A stretch of 64,000 nucleotides of DNA from Chloroflexota bacterium (GTDB lineage: Bacteria > Chloroflexota > Ktedonobacteria > Ktedonobacterales > Ktedonobacteraceae). Location: the NCBI GenBank assembly GCA_902812455.1, contig CADDZH010000003.1:29181-93180 (forward strand), given 5' to 3'. Every line of letters begins with the position of its first letter. Position 1 is the stretch's first letter. The notes beneath the pieces were generated by a model. It searched no databases. It was given only the letters and a program-made list of their open reading frames with translations, and had not been told where the DNA came from. Shown in pieces: positions 17,350-27,304 of this stretch. The position numbers were made by a program, and so were the translations under genes.

Positions 17350-19156
17350 GACCGAGTGCGGCTTGTCCGGCTATCTGGAGCGCTACCAGACCCGGCGCGC
17401 CAAACTGTTGCACCTGCGTGGTGGCGCTACCCCGGACCATCCCGAGCCAGTCGCCACCACTTGGTCGCTCTCCTTTGAGAAGGTCGAACAAGCCAACCCA
17501 GCAGCGGACCTGCTGCGGGTATGTGCGTTTCTGCATCCCGATGCCATTCCCGAAGAAATCATCATTGAGGGGGCCGCTGAGTTAGGCCCAACACTTGGGC
17601 ATATTGCCACTGATCCGTTGGAGTTAGATCTGGCGATTCGGGAACTCCGTAAGTACTCGCTGCTGCGCCGTGACTCGGAGATGCACCTACTCCAAGTGCA
17701 TCGTTTGGTGCAGGCCGAGCTCAAAGATGCTATGGATGCAGAGTCACAGCGACAATGGGCCGAGCGGGCGGTGCGAGCAGTCAATGCTGCCTTTCCGGTT
17801 CCTGAGTTCGAAAATTGGCAACGCTGTCTGCCGCACGCTCAAGTCTGCGCGTCGTATATTGTAGAGCTGAATTTAGGCTTTCCAGAAGCAATACGGCTGC
17901 TCCAACAAATGGGATACTATCTGTATAAGCGATCCCAGTATCCACAGGGCGAACTGCTCCTCAAGCAAGCATTAGAAATCCATAAGCAATTGCAGGATGA
18001 ACTAAGCCCAAAGCTAGTTGATTTACTGAACGGTTTGGCTGAGTTTTATCGTTCTCAAGGCAAATATGATCTGGCTGAGCCACTTTATAAACAAGCAATA
18101 AAGCGACGTGAAGCGCTAGACCCCCACCATCCAGATTTGATGACCTTGCTCAACAATTTGGCTTTGCTTTACCACACCCTAGGGAAATATGCCGAGGCCG
18201 AACTGCTCTTTCAGCGTGCAATTGCAATAGGACAGGAGACTGTGGGACCGAAACATCCCTGGCTTATCGAAACGATCAATAACCTGGCAATGTCTTATCA
18301 CTATCAGGGCAAATATACACTAGCCGAACCGCTTTATCAGCGAGCATTGGCAGCAAGTGAGGAGATATTGGGACCCAACCATCCGGATGTAGGAGTCTTG
18401 ACCAACAACGTCGCTTTTTTCTACAAAACCCTAGGCAGGTATTCCCTAGCGGAACCGCTTTATAAGAGAGCCTTAGCTATTCAAGAACAGGCTCTAGGAT
18501 TAAATCACCCCGAGGTAGCTCAAACACTTAATAACCTGGCAAAACTCTTCCATGTTCAGGGGAAGTACGCCCAGGCTGAGCCACTCTATCAGCAGGCGAT
18601 CACCATCCGGGAAGGTACCCTTGGGGCAGATCATCCCGATTTGGCTCAAACATTGAACAACCTTGGAACACTTTATTGCGATCAAAAGAAGTTTAATGAA
18701 GCACTGCCTCTGCTCAAACGAGCACTCACAATCCGCGAACAATCCTTAGGAACAGAACACCCCGTTGTGATTTATAGCCTCAACAGCTTAGCCAACCGTT
18801 ATCGATATCAAGAGCAGTATGAAGAGGCCGAAGCACTCTATCAACGCGCATTGCGGATTTGTGAGCAAGCATTGGATCCAAAACACCCTGACCTGGCAAC
18901 GACTCTCATCAACTTGGCCAAACTCTACTTCAAACAAAGTAGGTATGCTCAGGCTGAGTTGCTCTACCAACACGCACTGACCATTCGCGAACAAACATTT
19001 GGTCCTGACCACCCTGATGTAGCACTTTGTCTTGAAAACTACGGAGGGCTGCTAAGAAAAATGGGACGAGAACAAGAGGCTAAAGCATTAGAAATACGTG
19101 CCGCAGCTCTACGAGGAGAGGCGCATGCCCAAGAGGATGCTGTAGGTGCTGAGTGA
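17350..19156 (+). pseudogene. NB-ARC/tetratricopeptide STAND protein, 5'-truncated
   Basis: The sequence starts mid-domain at TECGLSGYLERYQTRRAKLL, 22 bp after the right end of the ISL3 element, with a stop codon at 17339 just before it. In relatives this segment follows an NB-ARC ATPase, which is missing here. Residues 30-160 are the winged-helix region after the NTPase (LRVCAFLHPDAIPEEII). From about residue 200 there are about nine kinesin-light-chain-type TPRs of 42 residues (NNLALLYHTLGKYAEAE, ending in LGPNHPDV). STAND proteins act as signalling or defence switches; without the NTPase this is probably non-functional, though a TTG start at 17363 could express the repeat domain. Confidence 0.8.
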
Positions 19157-19227
19157 AAAGCACTGAAGGTGCGCTGCACCCTTGAGATCGTGGTAAAGGT
19201 TGGCTAGTAGGTAGTACAATGAATATT

Positions 19228-20639
19228 GGCTCTCCATCCTTGAGGGGGAAACTGGAACCCCCCCATTAAGCCACCTCCAATAAGATGCGCAAGCGCAAAT
19301 GGTGCTGATTGCGATAGCCGTAGCCCTGACGCAGAAGGGCTTTGGTGCGATTGTTCTTGCCTTCGACAAAGCCGTTGGAGAGGCGAGCCGGCAGAAACTC
19401 AAAGAAGGCCAGGATTTCTTGCCGCCAGGTGCGGAAGGCCGATAAGGCTTTACGCAGCTCTGCTGGGCCATCGCGTTTGACGGAAGCGATCCAGGCATCC
19501 AGGCCCGCCTCGGCAGTGGTGGAGGAAGCGATGGCATACCAACTGCGCAAGGCTTCTTTGAGCTGCCAAGCGCTGGCAATCTCCGGGAAGCTGGCAGCTA
19601 AGGTGGCCCGGCTCTGTTCTTCCTCAGGCGAGAGATGTTCCTGATTGCGCAAGAACACATGCCGCTGCCCCTCTAAGGCCTGCTTGCCTGATTCCTGCTT
19701 GGCGAGGCGTCCAATCACTTTGCCCAGGGCTTTGCTCACATGCTGGATGACATGGAAGTGATCGGCCACGATGCAGGCTCGTGGCAAGCAGGTCTGCACC
19801 GCCTCACGGAAGGGGCTACTCATATCCATGCTCACGGCCTCCACTGCCTCACCATCATCCAGGCGTTCCAGCAGGCGGACCACCTCCTCTTTCTTGCGCC
19901 CGGCACTCACCTCCAGGACGTGTCGCTCTTGGAGGTCACACAGAATCGTGTCATAGCGGTGTCCCTTCTGCACGGCGAATTCGTCAATGCCCAGATAGCG
20001 GGGGGTCGGCAGTGGGGCACTTTCCTCCTGGACCCTGAGTCCTCGCTTGGCCAGGTGCGGCTCGGCTACCTCCTCTAGACAGGTTTGCACAAAGCCAGGG
20101 CCGACGGCAAAGGCGAGGGCAACGTGGGCGATGGGTTGGCTCCTGGCCTGCTCCCCGATCTCCTGCCGCAGTCGAGGCGTGGTGCGTCGATATCTGCCAC
20201 AGGCTTGATCGGGCTCCGTGAAGCTGTGTCGGCAGCTAAAGCACGTGAAGCGCCGCTTATGCACGACGAAGACCACTCGATGCTCTCTCAACGACTGATC
20301 CCGCTTGCGCCGCAAGCGGGTATCATGCACTTTGACACACAGCCGCCCACAAGACGGACAGCAGGCTCGCTCCTGGATGCCGATGACTTCTACCTCAATG
20401 CTACCATCGGCTTGCACCTGCTGACGCAGAATACGGAATTCGGGCAGGTCTAAGGGCACCACAATCCCCTCCTGGCTTTCGCCTCCCTCTGCTGGCTCTT
20501 GGAGAGCAAGAGCCGCTATGCTATGCTGTGTTGACATCGCTTGTCCTCCTGATTGGATATGGTGTTCTTACCTTCTCCAACGAAGGACAAGCCCTTTTCT
20601 TCAGTTTTCCCTCATTTTCCCCTCAAAGGATGGAGAGCC
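19228..20639 (-). mobile_element. ISL3-family insertion sequence, intact
   Basis: The element is 1,412 bp. The left end reads GGCTCTCCATCCTTGAGGGG from 19228. The right end, read inward from 20639, reads GGCTCTCCATCCTTTGAGGG. One transposase gene fills it. No 8-bp direct repeat flanks it (TGAATATT on the left, TCATGCTA on the right), so its flanks have been rearranged or it lost the duplication. The next element begins 39 bp further on. Confidence 0.88.
19266..20537 (-). CDS. ISL3-family transposase
   Basis: The 423-residue protein is full-length for the family. An N-terminal zinc finger (CCPSCGRLCVKVHDTR, then CFSCRHSFTEPDQACGRY) and a helix-turn-helix region precede the DDE domain: Asp in YLGIDEFAVQKGHRYDTILCDL, Asp in VSMDMSSPFREAV with IVADHFHVIQHV, and a C-terminal Glu in RLSNGFVEGKNNRTKALLRQGYGYRN. 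It catalyses cut-and-paste movement of its own element. The ATG is preceded by GGAGGACAAG. No frameshift is seen, so it may still be active. Confidence 0.92.
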   Translation of the reverse strand: MSTQHSIAALALQEPAEGGESQEGIVVPLDLPEFRILRQQVQADGSIEVEVIGIQERACCPSCGRLCVKVHDTRLRRKRDQSLREHRVVFVVHKRRFTCFSCRHSFTEPDQACGRYRRTTPRLRQEIGEQARSQPIAHVALAFAVGPGFVQTCLEEVAEPHLAKRGLRVQEESAPLPTPRYLGIDEFAVQKGHRYDTILCDLQERHVLEVSAGRKKEEVVRLLERLDDGEAVEAVSMDMSSPFREAVQTCLPRACIVADHFHVIQHVSKALGKVIGRLAKQESGKQALEGQRHVFLRNQEHLSPEEEQSRATLAASFPEIASAWQLKEALRSWYAIASSTTAEAGLDAWIASVKRDGPAELRKALSAFRTWRQEILAFFEFLPARLSNGFVEGKNNRTKALLRQGYGYRNQHHLRLRILLEVA

Positions 20640-20678
20640 TCATGCTAACTGCTTGCTGTCCAGTCAGGTTGTGAAAGG

Positions 20679-22459
20679 GGGTGCGCGTGAGATTTTTGCA
20701 AAAGGGGGAAGAGTGGAGTAGAATCGAGCGACAGGAAAGGAAAAGAATAGCAAAGGAGAGCAGGGAGAGATGAAGGCAGAGTATGAACAGCATTGGCACG
20801 AGGTAGCAGAAGAAGTCTTGCTGGAAATGCGTACCTGGCGAGAGAAACACCCGAGGGCCACGATGCAGGAAATCGAGGAGGAAGTCGACAAACGCATCGC
20901 TCGCATGCATGCAGGATTAGTCGAAGGACTCGCGATGAGCAGCACCGCCGTCGAGGTAGGAAGCAGGGCATCCGGCAAGGCAACGACGTGTCCGACGTGT
21001 GGAGGGGTGTTGCAAGCACGAGGCAAGCAGGTGCGCCAGCTTGTGACGACGGGGGAGCAACCGGTGCGCTTAGAGCGCAGCTATGGCTACTGTCCCAGGT
21101 GTCAGGTGGGTTTTTTTCCCCCTGGATGAGCAGTGAGGACTGCGGCCGAAAGTGGGCTTCACGCCAAAGGTGGAAGAAGGGATGGCACGCTTGGGGACCT
21201 GGATGCCCTTGCGGGCAGCAGTGCGCGAACTGGCGTTTTTCCTGGGAGTAGCCGTGGCAGAAGCGAGCGTGCGGCAGTTCACCGAGCAAGCAGGAGCCGC
21301 ACAGGTGCAGGTACAAGCCGACGAAGTGGAAAGCTTGCTTGCCGAGCGACCAGCCAGTCCAGCCGGACCAGCGGTACACCTGCTGAGCCTGGATGGAGCG
21401 CTCATCCAGTTGGTCAGTGGAGAGTGGAAGGAGGTGAAAACGCTGGCCATCGGAGAAGTCGGCAAGGCGAAGCAGAAGCCAGAGGAAGAGGAGCAGGTGC
21501 AGACGACGGCCCTGTCCTCCTTTTCGCGGATGAGCGAGTCGGAGAGCTTCCAGCAGGAAGCCTTGGGGGAAGTGTATCGACGCGGAGTTGAAAAGGCCAA
21601 GACGGTGTGTGCGGTGAGCGATGGAGCGGATTGGATCCAGAAGTGGGTGGACTACCACCGCGAAGATGCGGTGCGCATTCTCGATTTTGCGCGTGCGCTG
21701 GAGTAGGTGAGCAAAGGAGGTCAGGCCGCCTATGAGCATCTCCCGCTGCCACAAAGCTCAGAGGGGCGAGACGCCGAGCCTGCAGCCAAGCGTCGGCAGG
21801 AACGCTTCGAACAGTGGCTCGCCGCGCAAGGGCACGAGTTGAAGACAGGCGATGCCGACTAGGTGCTGGCAGAACTGGAGCGGTTGGGGGGCTTGATGCA
21901 GGAGATGGGACACGCCGAGGCGGTCGAGACGGTGGACAAGAGCCTGCACTACCTGCGGGAGCGGCGCGAGCTGATCAACTATGCCAGGTTTCGGGCGCAG
22001 GGCTATCCCATTGGCAGTGGGTCAGTGGAGAGTGCCAACAAATTGGTGGTTCACAGTCGCATGAAAGGCGCCGGGATGCGCTGGGAGCCCAGCCACGTGA
22101 ACGCCATGCTGGCCATGCGCAATCTGGCGTGTAATGAGCGCTGGGCGGAGGGCTGGCGTGCCATCCGGCAGACCTGGCAGAACAATGAGATGGCGCGCCG
22201 AGCGCAACGGGCGGTTCGGCCATCCTCAGCAGGCGAACAGGAGGGTTGCCCAAAGCCCTCGGCTCTGCCCCACCCTGAGTCTCCTGCCGAAAGTCAGCCG
22301 AAGCTTCCAGGGCTCACCCCCACGAAGCAGCCTTCCGATGCACCGCCTGACCCTCGTTCTGGACGGCCTGCTCCTCCCCATCCATGGCGACGCCCGTTTC
22401 TCCACCGTCGTTCCGCTTAGCAGGGAGGTTTGGAGGTTGCAAAAATCTCACGTGCACCC
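20679..22459 (+). mobile_element. ISKra4-like insertion sequence, decayed
   Basis: Inverted repeats of 23 bp bound the element. The left (20679-20701) is GGGTGCGCGTGAGATTTTTG plus CAA. The right (22437-22459), read inward, is GGGTGCACGTGAGATTTTTG plus CAA. They differ at one position. The transposase between them is broken in several places. The element lies 39 bp from the intact ISL3 element and 70 bp upstream of an antitoxin gene. Confidence 0.75.
20770..22420 (+). pseudogene. ISKra4-family transposase, multiply disrupted
   Basis: Three frame segments can be joined into one transposase. 20770-21129 holds the helical N-terminus and a zinc-ribbon (CPTCGGVLQARGKQ, then GYCPRCQVGFFPP). 21152-21706 holds the first catalytic region (LLSLDGALIQLV, CAVSDGADWIQKWVD). 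21863-22420 holds the last part with YPIGSGSVESANKLVVHSRMKGAGMRW, which carries the family's final Glu. A frame change occurs at the T7C5 run near 21111-21122, with in-frame stops at about 21139, 21704 and 21860. The copy is dead. Its proline-rich C-terminal tail is unusual. Confidence 0.78.
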
Positions 22460-22529
22460 GTACCAGAGTGTCCTGCTGGCATCTGCGCTCTGCCTATGCT
22501 ATAATGATGAAGACAAAGGAGACAACCAT

Positions 22530-22793
22530 ATGACAGAGCACATCGAACAGGCACCACCACTCAGCAGCGAGTTCGGCCAGCCCTTGATCGGTATTCCGTT
22601 TTCTGAAAACGGGCATGAGGTCATTCGCTATTTTACCGATGAGGCAGCGGCAGATGCGGCTATCAGCGAGCAGTCGATTCAACTGGCAGTGCGTCTAGCT
22701 GGCAGTTGGAGTGACCTGAATTGGGACGAGATGGAAGCAGCCCTTGACCGCATCCGTCATGAAAGCCCGCCGACTCCACCGATCACGCTATGA
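22530..22793 (+). CDS. Antitoxin of a VapBC-like pair
   Basis: The 87-residue acidic protein precedes a PIN-domain gene, with which it shares an ATGA overlap; this is the usual antitoxin-toxin order. The ATG is preceded by AAAGGAG (22515-22521). The C-terminal part (LAGSWSDLNWDEMEAALDRIRHES) is the tryptophan-containing segment that small PIN-partner proteins carry to wrap the toxin. The N-terminal part does not show a clear AbrB or RHH motif. Because the toxin frame is broken, the antitoxin may be an orphan. Confidence 0.65.
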   Translation: MTEHIEQAPPLSSEFGQPLIGIPFSENGHEVIRYFTDEAAADAAISEQSIQLAVRLAGSWSDLNWDEMEAALDRIRHESPPTPPITL

Positions 22794-23207
22794 GACGCTA
22801 CCTTCTTGATACTGGCCCTCTTGGGGCCTATCTCCAGGGGCGAGAGCCTGCCGTTGACCTCATTCTTCCCTGGATCAGGCGCGGTGAAGCATCAACGAGT
22901 ATCCTGGTCTACGGAGAAATCATCGAGTATATCAAAGGCCTGCCCGACTATCCCACCAAATATATGGTGCGGAGGCGGCCTGCTTGGCGCCATTTATCCC
23001 TATTTCCTCACCTACGCCATCCTTGAGCGCGAGGCACGCATCCGCCGTGCCCTCCGGCAACCTCATGGCCCTGGCCTGATTGGCGACATCGATACACTCA
23101 TTGCTGCGACAGCAATTGAACGCAACCTGACGGTTGTGACCACCGATAGCGATTTTGAGCGCGTGCCAGGCTTAAAGGTGCAGCGCATCTCCCTCAAGCG
23201 GGTGTAG
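22790..23207 (+). pseudogene. PIN-domain toxin (VapC-like), frameshifted
   Basis: The first frame gives MRRYLLDTGPLGAYL with the first PIN Asp, and YGEIIEYIKGLPDYP with the conserved Glu. Near 22965-22985 the sense moves to another frame, giving YPYFLTYAILEREARIRRAL and then GDIDTLIAATAIERNLTVVTTDSDFERVPGL with the remaining acidic residues. VapC toxins are Mg-dependent RNases that cut tRNA or rRNA. All active-site residues are still encoded, but a one-base indel separates them. A sequencing error would restore the gene. Confidence 0.72.
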
Positions 23208-23525
23208 GAGACATGGAAAGAACCATCCTTGTGCGCTCGTTCCAGGAAGCCGTCCCCTCTCCTCGAGAAGCATATGCGTTCCCGCAAGAGGATACCTCTC
23301 CGCATGATGCAGGCTTAGACGAGAACCCAAAAATTGTTCCCCTCGTGATGATTGCATCAGCCGAGGACATTTCTACATATCAATCATTGAGTTCACCGAC
23401 AGCGCTCACAGAAACAGTAGCCAACCCTTCAAGGATAGCCAGGGTTGCAGTGGGCGACCCCATCCATATATGTGCCCGTGACGTGCTTCGCCCTGCCTTT
23501 CTCGTCTTGGTTGCCGTTCTATCCT
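23208..23525. other. Intergenic stretch with only a doubtful small frame
   Basis: A 114-codon plus-strand frame opens at 23213 after AGGAG and ends at 23557, inside the convergent aldolase gene. Its product has no recognisable motif apart from a hydrophobic C-terminal segment (AFLVLVAVLSSILARC). I see no RNA gene or repeat here. Confidence 0.3.
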
Positions 23526-24299
23526 CTATCCTCGCGCGATGCGCAAGTGCTGAGTAGCCGCAGCGATCATGCTAGTGATATCGGTAATCACCGTCACCAT
23601 CTGAAAGCCCTGCCGCACACGCTCAGCCGCCAATGCTCCGTCCCCTGCAAAGATCCCGAGGGCGATGTGATGCCTCCTGGCTCCCGCCTTAATGCGTTCC
23701 AGCGCTTCCGCAAACTCGGGCTCAGCACCTGCGGTACTGGGAGGAAGGCCGAGTTGAGCATGCAGATCGTTGGGTCCCACAAAGGCTACATCGAGCCCTG
23801 GCACAGCCAGAATCTCGTCAAGATGCTGCAGGGCCTCCGCGCTCTCGATCTGGACGACCACCAGGATTTCGTCATTCACCATGCGTGTGTAGCCGGACCC
23901 TTCAGCGATGCCGAAGCCATACGGGCCGAACACGCCACCGACACTGCGCGTGCCCTGAGGTGGATATTTCGAGTAAGCCACCGCACGTAAGGCCTCTTCA
24001 CGAGTATTGACCATGGGCACAACCACGCCCCATGCTCCAGCATCCAACGCCCACTTGAACCATTCAACGCTCTGAGCGGGAAGACGCACGAGGGGGGCGC
24101 AGGTTCCAGCATCGACGATGGTGGCGACCATATCCGCCATGAGCACAGGATTGTGCGCACTATGCTCCATATCCACGACCAGCCAATCAAAGCCCAGGCG
24201 TGCCATGATGCGCGCTGAAGGGATACTGGGCAGGCTCAACCATGCGCCCAGTGCTGGCTCACCTCGCTCTAGCTTTTCCTTCACATGATTTGTTCGCAT
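23526..24299 (-). CDS. HpcH/HpaI-family class II aldolase
   Basis: The 257-residue protein follows the HpaI/GarL pattern: LGAWLSLPS, WLVVDMEHS, WALDAGAWGVVVPMVNT, then VVQIESAEALQHLDEILAVPGLDVAFVGPNDL, where Glu and Asp bind the divalent metal. These enzymes cleave 2-keto-3-deoxy or 4-hydroxy-2-oxo acids to pyruvate (or glyoxylate) and an aldehyde. The exact substrate cannot be told. It is followed on the same strand by a DUF2961 gene with a gap of about 80 bp to that gene's stop, so the two are probably separate units. Confidence 0.87.
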   Translation of the reverse strand: MRTNHVKEKLERGEPALGAWLSLPSIPSARIMARLGFDWLVVDMEHSAHNPVLMADMVATIVDAGTCAPLVRLPAQSVEWFKWALDAGAWGVVVPMVNTREEALRAVAYSKYPPQGTRSVGGVFGPYGFGIAEGSGYTRMVNDEILVVVQIESAEALQHLDEILAVPGLDVAFVGPNDLHAQLGLPPSTAGAEPEFAEALERIKAGARRHHIALGIFAGDGALAAERVRQGFQMVTVITDITSMIAAATQHLRIARG

Positions 24300-24382
24300 C
24301 GTATGCTCTTCTTTCCAGTAGCAGCAGGCAAGGATTCTTTGCCTTCACCCCTGTATTCTATCACCCTGAGCTTTAGCAGTTG

Positions 24383-25474
24383 CTATGTTACCTCTAGCCC
24401 GTCTATGTCCGGTAATGGTGGGTGTGGAACGTGTGGTTCTGTCTGGTACCAGAAGGCGGTTGAGGCGATATCGTCTTGCAAGGGCAAGTAGCGATGACCA
24501 GAGCGCCAGCCGAGAGCTTGGATGGTGACACGCAGGTCTTCTTCAAAGCGAATGGGGTCCATGATGTGCCAGCGATACATGCCGAAACGCTGCTGACTGC
24601 GATAGAAGCCGTCCGGTCTGATGATCTGGGGCAGCCCTAAAAATGCTGTGGAAAAGGAGCCGTATTCACCCGGAGGTTGCTCAAAGTTCCATGCTCCTCC
24701 AAAATAATCTTCGGTGCCGGTACCGCAGATGGTAGGGAACTCCGTATCTCCGTCCAGGTAAAATTTGATCTCGCCTTCGCCCCACCAACCGGTGCTGTTG
24801 GTTTGCCAAGCAAGGTATGTGCCGACGTAGTGGCCTTTGCCCTGGATGTTGTCGACAAGCGTGTGGACTTCTTTATAGCCCAGCGGGTTGCTGCGCCGCC
24901 ATTGCGCGTGGAAATAGGCCAAATCTTCAGGAATATCGGTGAGGGTGTAGCTGATCTGGTAGTAGAGGATGATTTCTTCTGCGCCCAGGTTTTCGATGGT
25001 GAAACGTGCGTGCTCGCGGAATGGCATCTCCCAGTAGGAGTTGAAGCCGCCTGTTGGGTTGACGACGATGGGCAGCGAGTTGACGTTGGCCCGTTCGCAC
25101 CAGCCGTGCGCGAAGAAGTCCCCATAGGGGGTTTCAATTGAGGGATAGGCCTCACGGTCCCAGTATGCTCGCAAGATGAGCCTGCGCCAGTTGGTGGGGT
25201 AAGTGGTGAGCCAGATGTGTTGGAGAGCGCCCGGTCCCTGGATGTCTGCCAGGGTGGCAGTGCTCTGTGGGGCAATCACGATGGAGGGAGAGATTTTCCA
25301 GCCTGGCCCAAGGTCGCGCGCTGCCTCTGCGCCTGTTCCCTCGGTGGCCATCCCTCCCCGGCCTTTGTCGCCGATGAAGTTCTCTGCGCTGATGGAGCGT
25401 GTTTTTGCATTGGAGAGGCGGGATACGTTGCCTAAGCCCACGCCCAGGCCGTTGAAGGGGTAGTTGTTAGTCAT
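24383..25474 (-). CDS. DUF2961 protein, GH172-like
   Basis: The 363-residue protein matches DUF2961, whose characterised members are GH172 difructose-anhydride synthases or hydrolases and alpha-D-arabinofuranosidases. Typical segments are GPGALQHIWLT, RAYWDREAYPSIETPYGDFF, WEMPFREHARFTIEN, EIKFYLDGD, and CGTGTEDYFGGAWNF with acidic residues that fit the catalytic pair. No signal peptide is present. The frame is open to 25561, but AAAGGA lies just before the ATG at 25474 and homology starts there. The neighbouring aldolase and amidohydrolase genes do not reveal the substrate. Confidence 0.85.
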   Translation of the reverse strand: MTNNYPFNGLGVGLGNVSRLSNAKTRSISAENFIGDKGRGGMATEGTGAEAARDLGPGWKISPSIVIAPQSTATLADIQGPGALQHIWLTTYPTNWRRLILRAYWDREAYPSIETPYGDFFAHGWCERANVNSLPIVVNPTGGFNSYWEMPFREHARFTIENLGAEEIILYYQISYTLTDIPEDLAYFHAQWRRSNPLGYKEVHTLVDNIQGKGHYVGTYLAWQTNSTGWWGEGEIKFYLDGDTEFPTICGTGTEDYFGGAWNFEQPPGEYGSFSTAFLGLPQIIRPDGFYRSQQRFGMYRWHIMDPIRFEEDLRVTIQALGWRSGHRYLPLQDDIASTAFWYQTEPHVPHPPLPDIDGLEVT

Positions 25475-25760
25475 ATTGCTGTCCTTTCCTATGCTGCTGC
25501 TTGTTTTTCGTGCCACCTTAAACAAGGAATCAGTCGGAACTATGGGCTCAGAAGTCCTCAAAATTGAGGGGGAGCCTGAAAAAGAGAGTTCCGCACCTTT
25601 GCGGTTGCAAATAGGATATACCTGATAAGGATGTCTTGGAGCAAAGCAGGGGCAATTTCTTCTGCTAGTACACTGAGGCTCAAATCCTTTGGTAGTTACA
25701 TGAGCTTCATATGGCTCCGCTGGCTGATCTTTATTGCTAGCAGATTTGAGCGTTCGTGTA

Positions 25761-27005
25761 CTAGTATGCTAACTGATAAAGGGCTGTAGCGAGTACAATG
25801 GCCCCACGGGCGGCATCTTCGGGTGTGGTATATTCGGTGGCACTATGCGAGCGACCCTCCACACTGGGTACGAACAGCATGGCCGTCGGCAGATGACGCG
25901 CTATCTCCTGGCTATCATGCCCGGCTCCGCTTGGCATCGCTCTCCAGCTCGCCCCACACGTCTCTGCTGACTGCATGAGCACAGCCTGGAGCGCCGCATC
26001 CATGCGGCTAGGCAGGCTATCACTTGTGATCTCGCTTGAAACCGCAAGCCCTCGCTCCTGGGCAATGGCCTCGCAACGAGCTCGGATGGCAGCCGCCAGG
26101 CGTTGCTTGATCTCCTCTTCGGGATGGCGCACATCGATGGAAAAGTTCACCTCATCTGGGATGACATTCACCGCCCCAGGCTTGACCTCCCACTTCCCCA
26201 GCGTGACCACGGCGGGTCGACCTTCCTGCTCAACCAGCCGGGTGATCTCGACCGCCATCTGTGCCGCCCCCTGCAGCGCATCGCGCCGCAGGTCCATCGG
26301 AGTGGTGCCCGCATGGTCCGCTCGGCCCTTGACGGTGACCCGCTGCTGCTCGAGGCCGGTAATGGCCTGCACAATCCCCAGATTGATCCGCTCATCAAAG
26401 AGGATGCGACCTTGCTCAATGTGCAATTCGATAAACATATCCAGATCCTGCCGCGCGGCCTCACGGTAGCGCTGAGGTGCCAGGCCTGCCGTACGCATGG
26501 CCTCGGAGATAGTCATACCCTGCTCATCACGTAACCGCTCCAGCTCATCTGCCTGGATCATGCCCAGCATGCCACGCGTGCCCCAGTAATGGGCCGGGAA
26601 ACGGCTCCCCTCCTCTTCGCACAGTGCCACCACCTCGAGCGATCGTCGCGGCCGCCCTGCCTGCTCACCTAAGCTACGCAGTGCCACCAGTCCCGCGAGA
26701 ATGCCCAGAGCGCCATCGAACTTGCCTCCAAGCGGCACCGTATCGAGGTGAGAGCCGGTGAGGATCGTCCTGCTGTCATCTGCGCCACGCAGCCTCCCAA
26801 AGAGGTTGCCCACGGCATCCCCTCGCACCTCTAGCCCCGCCGCACGCATCCATGCAGCCAGTTGCTCACGCGCATGCACCCAGGCAGCGCTGTATACCGG
26901 TCGGATAATACCACCGTTAGCTTGCCAGCCAATGAAACCCAGAGCATCTACATATTGTTGCAGGATCACAGCGTCGATCTGGATAGGTTGATTGTGCTCG
27001 GCCAC
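25761..27005 (-). CDS. M20-family Zn amidohydrolase (allantoate/N-carbamoyl-amino-acid type)
   Basis: The 414-residue protein carries the M20 di-zinc motifs: GSHLDTVPLGGKFDGALG, ALCEEEGSRFP, and HIEQGRILFDERINLGIVQ, the last typical of allantoate amidohydrolases and L-N-carbamoylases. The lid domain has GRADHAGTTPMDLRRDAL, and the C-terminal SGAGHDSQ holds the last metal ligand. It would hydrolyse allantoate, ureidoglycolate or N-carbamoyl amino acids with release of ammonia. It is transcribed divergently from the ThDP enzyme. No other ureide-pathway gene is in the window. Confidence 0.88.
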   Translation of the reverse strand: MAEHNQPIQIDAVILQQYVDALGFIGWQANGGIIRPVYSAAWVHAREQLAAWMRAAGLEVRGDAVGNLFGRLRGADDSRTILTGSHLDTVPLGGKFDGALGILAGLVALRSLGEQAGRPRRSLEVVALCEEEGSRFPAHYWGTRGMLGMIQADELERLRDEQGMTISEAMRTAGLAPQRYREAARQDLDMFIELHIEQGRILFDERINLGIVQAITGLEQQRVTVKGRADHAGTTPMDLRRDALQGAAQMAVEITRLVEQEGRPAVVTLGKWEVKPGAVNVIPDEVNFSIDVRHPEEEIKQRLAAAIRARCEAIAQERGLAVSSEITSDSLPSRMDAALQAVLMQSAETCGASWRAMPSGAGHDSQEIARHLPTAMLFVPSVEGRSHSATEYTTPEDAARGAIVLATALYQLAY

Positions 27006-27304
27006 AGATGCACTCCTTTCTGTTCCCTGAAATGCGAAGTGAGTTCGTCTTTGTTATGGACCGCCAATACGGCTATCAGCACAAAATCTTGGCCTGGGTG
27101 TTTAGATACTGTTTCAAATGCGCGTTAATCTGGTCCGACGTGATCAAAGCACACCCGCTTTTCTGGCTGAAGCGGTGCATCTCCCTCTATTGTATCCCAT
27201 GCCCGACGGCTCTTCGCACTGAGGCGCCTTTGATACATGGTATAATCCTACTAGAAGAAGCAATCTGCCCCAGCTCCGAGCCAGAAGAAATTGGAGAAGA
27301 AATC
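27006..27304 (+). promoter_or_regulatory. Divergent intergenic region with -10 element for the ThDP enzyme
   Basis: The 299-bp gap separates the divergent amidohydrolase and ThDP-enzyme genes. TGGTATAAT (-10 at 27241-27246) lies 59 bp before the ThDP ATG; no good -35 is seen. An open frame runs through the region in phase with the ThDP gene but has no coding character. Confidence 0.4.

Noticed and set aside
20645..21754. Long minus-strand frame over the ISKra4-like transposase
   Set aside because: The product is low in pattern, and the opposite strand carries recognisable zinc-ribbon and catalytic segments of a transposase.
23213..23557. Plus-strand frame of 114 codons after the PIN-domain pseudogene
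   Set aside because: It has AGGAG before the ATG, but the product has no motif and its end overlaps the convergent HpaI aldolase gene. Listed only as a doubtful frame.
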